This document shows, in pieces, positions 41,645-50,247 of a stretch of 64,000 nucleotides of DNA (the first letter of the stretch is position 1; each line of letters starts with the position of its first letter). This DNA is from an uncultured Maribacter sp. GTDB taxonomy: Bacteria; Bacteroidota; Bacteroidia; Flavobacteriales; Flavobacteriaceae. The stretch lies in the NCBI GenBank assembly GCA_947504045.1, contig CANNFY010000001.1, forward strand, positions 496,001 through 560,000. The letters are read 5' to 3'. The notes beneath the pieces were generated by a model that was not told the origin of the DNA, did not search any database, and saw nothing but the letters and a program-made list of their open reading frames with translations. The position numbers and the translations under genes were made by a program.

Positions 41645-43363
41645 ATGAAAAAAATATTTAAGTTATCTATTCTTAGTTTGATGATTTTTCTATCATCTTG
41701 CGACGATTATTTGGATAGAACTCCTTTAGACACTATAACCGAAGCAGATTTTTACAAAACTCCTGCAGATTTAAGAGCCGCAGTTAACTCGTTTTATAAT
41801 GACTTCCCTAACTGGAACACTTTAGGCGTTGGTTTTAATATACTTCCGGATAGTTCTACAGACATGGGAACATCAGAAAGCCCAAGTAATAGAATTAGTG
41901 GTCTAGATTATACTACAACTACTTCTGCTAGTGCTGCCAACTGGAGTTTTGATGAGGTTAGAGAAACAAACTGGTTCTTAGATCATGTAGACCAAGCAGA
42001 AGGTGATGAAACAGAAATTAACCAATACATTGGTGAAGGTTATTTCTTTAGAGCATACTACTACTTTAATCTTTTAATAAGATATGGTGATGTGCCAATT
42101 TTTGACACCTATTTTGATGATAAAGACACTGAATTAATCTTTAAAGGACAAGACCCAAGAAACGAGGTTGCAGAATTTATTATTTCTGATTTAACTACTG
42201 CAGCTACCTTATTACAATCTTTTCCAGATATAGCTTCTTCACCACGTGTAAGTAGAGAAGTTGCACAACTTCTTATGGCTAGAGTAGCACTTTACGAAGG
42301 AACTTGGGAAAGATACCATGCAGGAACCGTATTTGGCGTAGATGGATCAGACGGCTCTGCATTCTTACAAATAGCTGCTGATGCTGCTGAAGATGTAATG
42401 AATAGTGGTGTATTTTCTTTACATAGCGACTATTCTACTTTGTTTAACACTGTAGGCCTTAGTGGTAATAGCGAGGTAATGCTATGGAGAGATTATAGTG
42501 TAGAAGAAAGCCAAACTAATGTATTACAACTTTCTTGGCCTAATAGATGTGGGTACACAAGATTTGCAGTTCGTAGTTACTTATGTGATGACGGTCTACC
42601 AATTTCTGTTAGCCCTAACTATGTTGGTGATCAAGATTTATCTACTATAGAAACTAATAGAGACCCAAGATTAGCCGCTACCATAATGACACCTGGTGAT
42701 TTTATTTTGGATGAACCAGATGACGCTAATGATGTACTTTGGGAAAATGCAGATTTTTCATCAGCTAACGCAGGTAATACTGCATATGAATCTCAAAAAT
42801 ACAGAAACCCAGTTATAGATGATTCTAATGATGGTGATTTCTCTATCCTAACTTCTAGAATAATTATGCGTTACGCAGAAGCATTATTAATTTTTGCAGA
42901 AGCTAAAGCTGAATTAGGTACTATTACACAAGGAGACTTAGATAGATCTATTAACTTATTACGTGCTCGTGTAAGTATGCCAGGTATTACTTTAGGTAGT
43001 ATAACACCAGATACTGAATGGCCAGATTATGGTTATAGTTTATCTGATATATTATATGAAGTTCGTAGAGAACGTTCTGTAGAATTAATGGCAGAAGGTT
43101 TTAGAGCAGATGATTTATACAGATGGAGAGCGCACAACTTATTTGATGGTGATCAACCAAGAGGTGCTTACTATGATGACCCTGTAGTAAATGCAGAATT
43201 ACCTACTACAAATGTAACTTTAGATGCAGATGGATATATTTTACCTTTTGCTAGTACAGGAGATTATAATTTTGATGAAGGTAGAGCATATTTATTACCA
43301 GTACCTTTAGATGAACTAATACTTAATCCTAACTTGGTACAAAACCCAGGATGGGATCAGTAA
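41645..43363 (+). CDS. SusD-like outer membrane lipoprotein (RagB/SusD)
   Basis: Lipobox 'FLSSCDDYLDRTPLDTITEADFY'; 'YRFRAYYYFNLLIRYGDVP'-type motif; 'EVRRERSVELMAEGFRADDLYRW'. Confidence 0.97.
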   Translation: MKKIFKLSILSLMIFLSSCDDYLDRTPLDTITEADFYKTPADLRAAVNSFYNDFPNWNTLGVGFNILPDSSTDMGTSESPSNRISGLDYTTTTSASAANWSFDEVRETNWFLDHVDQAEGDETEINQYIGEGYFFRAYYYFNLLIRYGDVPIFDTYFDDKDTELIFKGQDPRNEVAEFIISDLTTAATLLQSFPDIASSPRVSREVAQLLMARVALYEGTWERYHAGTVFGVDGSDGSAFLQIAADAAEDVMNSGVFSLHSDYSTLFNTVGLSGNSEVMLWRDYSVEESQTNVLQLSWPNRCGYTRFAVRSYLCDDGLPISVSPNYVGDQDLSTIETNRDPRLAATIMTPGDFILDEPDDANDVLWENADFSSANAGNTAYESQKYRNPVIDDSNDGDFSILTSRIIMRYAEALLIFAEAKAELGTITQGDLDRSINLLRARVSMPGITLGSITPDTEWPDYGYSLSDILYEVRRERSVELMAEGFRADDLYRWRAHNLFDGDQPRGAYYDDPVVNAELPTTNVTLDADGYILPFASTGDYNFDEGRAYLLPVPLDELILNPNLVQNPGWDQ

Positions 43364-43389
43364 TATAATTTTAATGTTTGTTTACAAAA

Positions 43390-43423
43390 TAAGCCCTGTT
43401 GGTGTATAACCAACAGGGCTTAT
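43390..43423. terminator. Rho-independent (bidirectional) terminator after SusD
   Basis: AAGCCCTGTTGGT...ACCAACAGGGCTTA hairpin between convergent genes. Confidence 0.85.
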
Positions 43424-43454
43424 TTATTAGTATAATCTTAGTAAACAGTTACTA

Positions 43455-44444
43455 TTATTTATTTACACTAATACTTACTGCTTCACAACTTTTTAAATCA
43501 GAATTTAAAATAATATCTTCCGAAGTTGTAGTGCCATCGGTAATTTTTAAAGAAACCGTATTTGGTGGTGCGCTACCTAAGTTGTGGGCATATAAAAACA
43601 AATCGTTTACTTTGTTTGGGTCTATTTTTATCTTAATTTCTTTCTTCCAATAGGTTAAATAGTATTTAGTTAATACTGGTTCTCCATTTAAAAATATAGA
43701 AACTATATCTCCGTCTTGTCTACCATGGTCCCATATATATACACTAATTTCAGTTCCATCAAAAGCTAAATCGTTTACATAAGTAATGTTTCTACCTACA
43801 AACTCTGATCGTAATTTAGGTTTTTCTGGAGTATCCGTTTCTGTTACCGTAGCCGCAGTTTTCTGCGCTTTAGTTTTAGAAGCTTTTTGCAAATTCTTTG
43901 TTTCTTCTTTCTTTTTGGCCTCTGCAAGCTTGGTAGCTTTACGCTCTTCTTTTTTTAATTTTCTTATTTCTTTTTTTGATAACGCATCTGTCTTATTTGT
44001 TTTTGGTTCTACAGATACAACTGCCTGTTCCGGAACTGCAGAAGGTAATTTAGGTTCTTTAACTATAGAATAGAAAGGAGATACAAATTTTGCAATATTA
44101 TACTTATCATCCGGAAATAATTCTATTCCCATTACTTGATAATGGCTACCTGCACCAATATTTTTTGCTAACTTAATATTAGTAGCAGAACCCGTATTTG
44201 GAAAAATACCTAATTCTTGTGCAACCATTTCATCTCTTACCAAAAAAAAGCGAATGTTTTTTTCTGAGCCAATATTTTGGGTAGACCATTCTAAAGTAAC
44301 TGTTTCCGATACCAACCACGCTGTATTTGCATTTGGGCTAGTAATAGTTAAAACAGATTTTTCTTGCGCATAAATTGTATTGGAAAATACGGTTATAAAC
44401 GTATAAATCAAGAAACTAAAAAAGGGGGTTAATTTAATTCTCAT
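43455..44444 (-). CDS. Secreted protein with Kre9/KNH-type Ig-like N-terminal domain and Lys/Glu-rich linker
   Basis: Signal peptide; 'LTITSPNANTAWLVSETVTLEWSTQNIGSEKNIRFFLVRDE'; charged linker 'KKEIRKLKKEERKATKLAEAKKKEE'. Confidence 0.65.
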   Translation of the reverse strand: MRIKLTPFFSFLIYTFITVFSNTIYAQEKSVLTITSPNANTAWLVSETVTLEWSTQNIGSEKNIRFFLVRDEMVAQELGIFPNTGSATNIKLAKNIGAGSHYQVMGIELFPDDKYNIAKFVSPFYSIVKEPKLPSAVPEQAVVSVEPKTNKTDALSKKEIRKLKKEERKATKLAEAKKKEETKNLQKASKTKAQKTAATVTETDTPEKPKLRSEFVGRNITYVNDLAFDGTEISVYIWDHGRQDGDIVSIFLNGEPVLTKYYLTYWKKEIKIKIDPNKVNDLFLYAHNLGSAPPNTVSLKITDGTTTSEDIILNSDLKSCEAVSISVNK

Positions 44445-44869
44445 TACTACTTGGTTATAGATAATCTTTAGTGTTTAGAATATACTAACGTTTTTATGGT
44501 CTAAATGTTTGATTTATGGGTAATTATTTAACTATAAGTCACCAAAAAACATTAGCATTTATTACTACATTTTAAACACATTATATATTTAATATGCAGC
44601 AAGATTAGTATTAAATATATAAATAGGTAACAATCCCATTAAAAAGCAGAAGTCATCGTTAAAAAGCCTATCCTATTACAAAATTCACTTTTAAATACTC
44701 CAATTCTATAGCTAATACTAGTTTTATTTATCATAAAAAATAAAGTTTTTTTAAAAGTATAGGGCGATAAAAAAATGCTGCTAAATTTTAAAATCATAAA
44801 AAAAACTAAAAAGTGTAATTAATTCCTAAAAAGGTGTACTAATAAGTATAGCGCTTAAAAATTAAATTA

Positions 44870-45796
44870 TTGGGTTTAACTATTACTTATCGGACTATAT
44901 TTTTACTTGTAGTTTTTTATATGCCATTAAACGCATATACCCAAGATATTAAACAAAAAATAGGTTTTGTTTTGAGTAATGATAAGTTTGCAGATAATGA
45001 CAAATATTTTACCAATGGCATTTATCTAAACTATTCTAAATTGTTACCTAAATCTTTTATTCTTACTAAAAAAGAGGATACGAAACTACAACTAAGCCTT
45101 AGTCTGGGTAACGAAATTTATTCCCCAGAAAATTTATCTTCTACCAAAAGTTCAGATTTTGACAGGCCATATGCTGGTTGGCTTTTTGGTACTTTTCAAA
45201 TAGGTTCTATAAATAAAAACATAGCCAATTTTATTTCGTTAGAAACGGGTATTACAGGACCAGAATCTTATGCTGGCAAATTACAAGTTGCTATTCATAA
45301 TACTTTTGACATTGCACCAATACCCACTTGGACCGATGAAATTGCATACAAATGGCTTTTTAATTTTAAAACAAAACATATTTTTAATATACTAGCTACT
45401 ACAAAAAATGCATTGCATTATAGTATTTCGCCAAGTTTAGGAACAAAAGATATTTATGTAGAAAATAATATTAGCTACTATTTTGGAAAACTAAATACAT
45501 TTCAAAATAGCTCAAGAGTTACTATGGTAGATAATAGTGCTGCAAAAGAAATTTTTGGTTACTTAGCTATAGGTCATACCTATGTAGCACATAATACTCT
45601 AATAGAAGGTGCCATTTATTCTAGTAACGATCCCTATACCATTGCAGCTTCTAAAAATGTTTTAAGGGTAGAAATTGGCGCTGTTTTACATGCTAAAAAA
45701 AACACCTTTAAAATTTATTACAACTACAACAGTAAAGAAACAGACATAGCTACATCACACGTGTATGGAAGTTTAGCATACTCTAGAAGTTTTTAA
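44870..45796 (+). CDS. LpxR-like lipid A deacylase family (DUF2219)
   Basis: 'GFVLSNDKFADNDKYFTNGIYLNYSK', 'DFDRPYAGWLFGTFQIG', 'ETGITGPESYAGKLQ'; N-terminal signal; TTG start as tracked, ATG alternatives downstream. Confidence 0.75.
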   Translation: MGLTITYRTIFLLVVFYMPLNAYTQDIKQKIGFVLSNDKFADNDKYFTNGIYLNYSKLLPKSFILTKKEDTKLQLSLSLGNEIYSPENLSSTKSSDFDRPYAGWLFGTFQIGSINKNIANFISLETGITGPESYAGKLQVAIHNTFDIAPIPTWTDEIAYKWLFNFKTKHIFNILATTKNALHYSISPSLGTKDIYVENNISYYFGKLNTFQNSSRVTMVDNSAAKEIFGYLAIGHTYVAHNTLIEGAIYSSNDPYTIAASKNVLRVEIGAVLHAKKNTFKIYYNYNSKETDIATSHVYGSLAYSRSF

Positions 45797-45846
45797 AAAC
45801 TAAACCATACAGATTATATTAGCACATGCTTTTTATTTTTTAATTG

Positions 45847-46356
45847 TTAAACAACCAATCTTAAATCAAAACGTCTTTCTTTTAGCTGTTTTCCAAAAGA
45901 TTCTGAACTAATTTCTTTTGTAAGTTCAAACCCATGTCTATGGTATAAAGCTGCAGCAGTAGGAAGCTCATTTGTAGTCCATAAATATGCAGATTTGTAT
46001 TTTCTTTCTTTTAGACAATTCATAAAAAGCTTCATCAAATGTTTACCAAGACCTGTACCCCTAAATTCAGGTAATATTAAGAAATATCTTAATTGAGCGG
46101 TTTTATTTTCTCGATGCATTAAGAACAATAATCCAACTATTTTATCATTTTTTTCTGCAATCCAAACACCATCTTTATTTGCATCAAACTGGTCATAAAA
46201 TTCACACAAACCTTTAGCTACATATTTTTCAAAAGCAATGCCATAATTCAATTCTTTCTTATACAAAATACCATGAAGATAAATTGCATAACCTAAATCT
46301 CCAGACTGTAATTCAGTTCGTATTGTAAGGTCTTTAAATTTACTTTTATTAGTCAT
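45847..46356 (-). CDS. GNAT family N-acetyltransferase
   Basis: 'LRYFLILPEFRGTGLGKHLMKLFMNC' acetyl-CoA loop; 'AALYHRHGFE'. Confidence 0.88.
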   Translation of the reverse strand: MTNKSKFKDLTIRTELQSGDLGYAIYLHGILYKKELNYGIAFEKYVAKGLCEFYDQFDANKDGVWIAEKNDKIVGLLFLMHRENKTAQLRYFLILPEFRGTGLGKHLMKLFMNCLKERKYKSAYLWTTNELPTAAALYHRHGFELTKEISSESFGKQLKERRFDLRLVV

Positions 46357-46359
46357 ATA

Positions 46360-46794
46360 CTACTTTCCTGTTAAAATTTTTTCAATTGAAATCATGTGAT
46401 TTATTAATGCATTGACTTTCTCTTTTTCTATATTTTCAATTATTGACAAAACTTGAGAATTTGACGCACTATTTAATTTTTCAAATTCAAGTATTCCAGT
46501 TTTTGAAAGTTTTAAATAAGAATGCCTTTTATCTTTATCAGAAACATTTTTTACAATAAGTTTAAGATTGGATAATTTTTTTAAAACCCTACTCAAATAC
46601 CCTTTATCAAATTTTAAAGTTGTAGTCAATTCTTTAGCTGTAATTTCATTACTATTATAAATTTCATACATAATTCTTACTTCGGTTAAAGTATACTCGC
46701 TATCTAAAAGGTGCTTATCTAATAACCCTAGAACATTAGTATAAAACCTATTAAATGAACGTATTTTATTTATTTCCTCTAAATTCATATACAA
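46360..46794 (-). CDS. MarR family transcriptional regulator
   Basis: wHTH 'EITAKELTTTLKFDKGYLSRVLKKLSNLKLIVKNVSDKDKRHSYLKLSKTG'. Confidence 0.88.
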   Translation of the reverse strand: MYMNLEEINKIRSFNRFYTNVLGLLDKHLLDSEYTLTEVRIMYEIYNSNEITAKELTTTLKFDKGYLSRVLKKLSNLKLIVKNVSDKDKRHSYLKLSKTGILEFEKLNSASNSQVLSIIENIEKEKVNALINHMISIEKILTGK

Positions 46795-46805
46795 ATATAT
46801 GTGAT

Positions 46806-46828
46806 AATAGTTGACAAAAGCAACTATT
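46806..46828. promoter_or_regulatory. Candidate MarR operator (AATAGTTG-acaaaag-CAACTATT)
   Basis: Perfect 8-bp inverted repeat 12 bp upstream of the marR-like start codon. Confidence 0.6.
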
Positions 46829-46884
46829 TATACGTTTTCAAACGACTACAAACGTTTACAAACGAAAGTAAATATTTTACAACC

Positions 46885-46909
46885 GGCATCTATATACGTG
46901 TTGGGACAA
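46885..46909 (+). repeat. Left terminal inverted repeat of transposon
   Basis: Exact reverse complement of 50837-50861. Confidence 0.95.
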
Positions 46910-47198
46910 AAAAGTAAAGTAAAAATAAAAGATACCTTTTAAGTATTTTTTTTGATGGATATTTTAAGCGTACGGGCAAAAACGCAACTCGCTTCTTAGG
47001 GCTATTGACTTAAAAACTCCACAATATGAAAGAACTTTTGCGGTTATCGCTGCCTTGTTTACAAGCACCACGATTATACTACCAAAATAGAGCCGCTATT
47101 TTTTTAAAGACTTTATAAAATCGTCTTCTTTTTGACCCAATGGCATAAGAACATGATACCACATACAGTTAAAACCGTATCGTATCAATCTAAACCAT

Positions 47199-47333
47199 CT
47201 AGGAGCTTTTTTTCTCATTACCTTTAGGAATAGATACTTTTAATACATCATCAAGAGTAGTGTTAATCTTTAACTTCTCTTCGTACTTCTTAGCACGTTC
47301 CTTTTTTTCTTTTATGGGTTGTTTCTTTTCCAT
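47199..47333 (-). CDS. Small 44-aa charged protein inside transposon
   Basis: Reverse strand ORF MEKKQPIKEKKERAKKYEEKLKINTTLDDVLKVSIPKGNEKKSS*; no family assigned. Confidence 0.45.
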   Translation of the reverse strand: MEKKQPIKEKKERAKKYEEKLKINTTLDDVLKVSIPKGNEKKSS

Positions 47334-47388
47334 GTTTACAAAGATAACGATAATAGCTACATATAATCGATACTTGTGTATAATGTAG

Positions 47389-47417
47389 TTGATTTTTGTA
47401 GGAAAAATTTATATTTG
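47389..47417 (+). promoter_or_regulatory. Bacteroidetes-type promoter for the passenger membrane protein
   Basis: TTG (47389-47391)-N18-TATATTTG (47410-47417), matching TTG/TAnnTTTG; ATG 28 bp downstream. Confidence 0.5.
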
Positions 47418-47444
47418 TTATCCCCTTTAATTTTACAAATAAAT

Positions 47445-48056
47445 ATGAAAACAAGTTTTAAAATCAATTTTAGGGTAAGTTATGTTATATTAGGTCTTTT
47501 AATAGTGACTTTATTAGGGTTGTGGATATTTTTTAATTATTACCCTAGTAATGAATGGACACCTAGTATGTTGGACGTTATGGCGTATTGCACAGGTAGT
47601 GTTGCAATTCTCACTTTAATTTATCATTCTTTAAATCTGCAAAGCTCTCAAAATATGCATAAGCAGAACTTAAAAATAAGAAAAAATCAATATTCTTTTG
47701 ATATAGTATCTAAAGTTCATGAGACCGAAATGGCTAATAATTTAAATGAACTTAGGAAAATGAAGGTTGCCCAATCTCAAAACCTAAAAGAAAAAAATAT
47801 TAAAGAATTTGTTAAGTTTTTAGATGAAAACCCGACTATAAATTCAAAAGTATCCCAACTTTTAAATTATTTCGAGCACGTAAGTATATTGATAGAGGTG
47901 CAACATGTAGATGAAATTATAATAAAATCCGCTTTTAAAACGTTATTTACTAGCACATATTCAATGCTAAAGTTCTATATTGATGAAAAACAACTACAAC
48001 ATAGGACTACTTGGATTACTTATGAAAATCTATCTAAAAAATGGAGTGTTGAATAA
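47445..48056 (+). CDS. Two-TM membrane protein, DUF4760-like, transposon passenger
   Basis: MKTSFKINFRVSYVILGLLIVTLLGLWIFF...; helical C-terminus 'VSQLLNYFEHVSILIEVQHVDEIIIKSAFKTLF'. Start at 47445 lies just downstream of TTG-N18-TATATTTG (47389-47417), so the ORF-track start at 47376 is unlikely. Confidence 0.65.
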   Translation: MKTSFKINFRVSYVILGLLIVTLLGLWIFFNYYPSNEWTPSMLDVMAYCTGSVAILTLIYHSLNLQSSQNMHKQNLKIRKNQYSFDIVSKVHETEMANNLNELRKMKVAQSQNLKEKNIKEFVKFLDENPTINSKVSQLLNYFEHVSILIEVQHVDEIIIKSAFKTLFTSTYSMLKFYIDEKQLQHRTTWITYENLSKKWSVE

Positions 48057-48203
48057 GTTAAAAAATTGGTATAAATTTTGTATATTAATAATTGTAGGTT
48101 ACATTTGATACGTAACCTTTTAAAACTAAATAAATATGAATGCTGTAAATTTAATTATTAGAGACTTAGAAGGAGTGTAAACTTAATAAACAATAAAATA
48201 TAT

Positions 48204-48232
48204 AGCCCCTATTTAAAGGGGCTTTTTTATTT
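48204..48232. terminator. Rho-independent terminator between passenger gene and transposase
   Basis: AGCCCCT-atttaa-AGGGGCT followed by TTTTTT, in convergent intergenic region. Confidence 0.85.
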
Positions 48233-48238
48233 AATAAA

Positions 48239-49171
48239 TTAATCCACTAATTTTCTATAAGTCAACACACTTTCCGACCCCTCTAAAAACTGATTAAACC
48301 TTTCATTAGAAGTTAAAGTACGATTATTATATCTAGCAGCATATTCATCTAAATAACGGCTAATATGCTTATCGCTTACTTGATGATATACTCCATATAA
48401 CCCACGTTTTAACACACTCCAAAAACTTTCTATTGTATTTGTGTGTACTTGTCCATCAACATAAATATTTAATGCGTGTTTTACATTATCATGCTTATAA
48501 GTTCTTTTCAACTGCTTATATGCAGGTGCTTCATCTGAATAGATTGTAGCATCTTGCGGTACATGAGTTTTAACGAACTCTAACATATTTTGTGTAGTTT
48601 CTCCTGACACATACTTTAAAGCAACCTTACCGTTTCTTTCAATGATACCAATAACGGTTTTCTTTGCCTTGTACGGCTTGCCTTCATTGGTCAACGATAA
48701 ATCATCTTTAGAACGTCTTTTTTTAAGGTGCTTGTTTTTTTCTTTACCACCAATATAAGTAGCATCAGTTTCAACCATTTTATCTTCTCCTAACATTTGC
48801 GGAGCTTTTTCTTTTAGCATTTCTCTAATTCTATGAAGTACGAACCATGCTGTTTTCTGTGTAATACCTAAATCAATTGCAAGTTGTACAGAACTAATAC
48901 CTTTTTTATGCTCCGTACATAACCATATTGCAGCAAACCATATACGAAAAGGTATTTTAGAGTTTTCAAAAATAGTTCCAACTTTTACAGTAAACTTTTT
49001 ATGACACTCTTTTTCTCTACATTTATAACCTCTATTAGTTTTATAAGGCTTCCCACAACCACAATGAGGACAATGTGGATCATTACCCCAACGTATATTT
49101 TCGTAATACTCTATACAGGTACTTTCTTCTTTAAAATAATCTAATAATTGTGGTAATGACTTGAATTGCAT
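48239..49171 (-). CDS. IS1595-family transposase (ISXO2-like DDE domain, N-terminal zinc ribbon)
   Basis: 'CPHCGCGKPYKTNRGYKCREKECHKKFTVKVGTIFENSKIPFRIWFAAIWL', 'VETDATYIGGKEKNKH', 'IYSDEAPAYKQL', 'HTNTIESFWSVLKRGLYGVYHQV'. Confidence 0.95.
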   Translation of the reverse strand: MQFKSLPQLLDYFKEESTCIEYYENIRWGNDPHCPHCGCGKPYKTNRGYKCREKECHKKFTVKVGTIFENSKIPFRIWFAAIWLCTEHKKGISSVQLAIDLGITQKTAWFVLHRIREMLKEKAPQMLGEDKMVETDATYIGGKEKNKHLKKRRSKDDLSLTNEGKPYKAKKTVIGIIERNGKVALKYVSGETTQNMLEFVKTHVPQDATIYSDEAPAYKQLKRTYKHDNVKHALNIYVDGQVHTNTIESFWSVLKRGLYGVYHQVSDKHISRYLDEYAARYNNRTLTSNERFNQFLEGSESVLTYRKLVD

Positions 49172-49616
49172 GGTGTTTTATTTAGATAGTCAAATATACA
49201 TCTTGTCCCACTAACTACCTAATATTTTTGATTATTTATTTTTTTATATAGTAATTAATTGATTAAAGATTAAAAAAATAGATTCAATAGGTCTTTTTTG
49301 TATTTTTTTGTTTTCTAAAAAAAATTACAAGATTCTATAACCTTAATGTTTATGGAGGGTTCAGACAAAACATAAAAAAAAATACATTTTTTAAATCACA
49401 AGTATATTAATCTTGACTACTTGACAATCAAGAACTTACGGGTTTTACTTAAAGAATTAACACGATATTGTTAATAACTATGTTAAAACGTGCGAGATTT
49501 TAATAGAAATTATGATCTGAGATCTTATACATTTGACCTGTAGAAATAAAAAAAAGTCACCGAGGGTCGAAACTAGATGACTTATTTATTTTTAAAATGT
49601 AGTAACAAAATAAGAG

Positions 49617-49682
49617 GGGGCTGTCTGGCGATGTTACGGAGTTCCTATTCTTAAACAGAGGGTTCGATACCCTCCAGCTCCA
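49617..49682 (+). ncRNA. tmRNA/tRNA-like domain (possible ssrA relic or minimal tRNA-like RNA)
   Basis: GGGGCTG (49617-49623) pairs with CAGCTCC (49675-49681) as a 7-bp acceptor stem; canonical T arm GAGGG-TTCGATA-CCCTC (49658-49674); ends match the tmRNA GGGGCTG...CAGCTCCA signature; no anticodon arm seen. Confidence 0.55.
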
Positions 49683-49740
49683 CTTTTTTGTTATGCAAAT
49701 ATAACTAATAACCGTTAAATACGGTAATAATATGCATATT

Positions 49741-50235
49741 ATGTCAAATATTTCTTTGTTAAATCTAAAAAAAGAGAAGGCTTCATTAGAGAGAAAGTTG
49801 ACGATTATTAATTTAATGATAGATGCTTACTCGGAAGATGAAGTTATAGTAAAAGAAGAGCAAATTTCAATGTCCTTTCAGTCAGCTATATCCGATATAG
49901 TAGTGAGTCTAGATGATGATTTTCCGATTAATAAAAAATGGCTTGACCAAATACTATATTTATTAGATGATAAGGAAAGGTTTTTAAGTAATCATGAATT
50001 AGCAGAATCCTTAATGTTGTATCATAGAGACTGTAATATTGATAAACTAAAAAGAAAAGTATCTGTAATAATATCGGCAGCTTTTAAAAATCAAACTATA
50101 AAGGACTTAATAAAGGTTAGAGTTTCTAAATTGCCACAGGGAAATGTTTGGGGGTATAAAAAATGGTTAGATGAAGATGGTAATATAATAAAAAGACATA
50201 AGCCATACATGGAAGATAAAATTCTTAAAGAATGA
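49741..50235 (+). CDS. Uncharacterized ~164-aa protein, transposon passenger
   Basis: Open frame MSNISLLNLKKEKASLERKLTIINLMIDAY...; N-terminal coiled coil then likely helical/winged-helix region; no family confidently assigned. Confidence 0.6.
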   Translation: MSNISLLNLKKEKASLERKLTIINLMIDAYSEDEVIVKEEQISMSFQSAISDIVVSLDDDFPINKKWLDQILYLLDDKERFLSNHELAESLMLYHRDCNIDKLKRKVSVIISAAFKNQTIKDLIKVRVSKLPQGNVWGYKKWLDEDGNIIKRHKPYMEDKILKE

Positions 50236-50247
50236 TATTGATAAAAT

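Noticed and set aside
45847-46794. GNAT plus MarR considered as a frameshifted single fused MarR-GNAT gene
   Set aside because: Both ORFs have their own ATG, complete domains and normal termini; better read as a two-gene operon.
46839-46864. CAAACG repeats considered as a CRISPR array
   Set aside because: Only three 6-bp units at 10-bp spacing, far too short for CRISPR repeats and spacers; no cas genes in window.
49549-49596. AAGTCA...TGACTT hairpin before the tRNA-like element, considered as a tRNA or terminator
   Set aside because: Only a 6-bp stem with long loop, no T-arm/acceptor pattern; may be part of a leader but unsupported.
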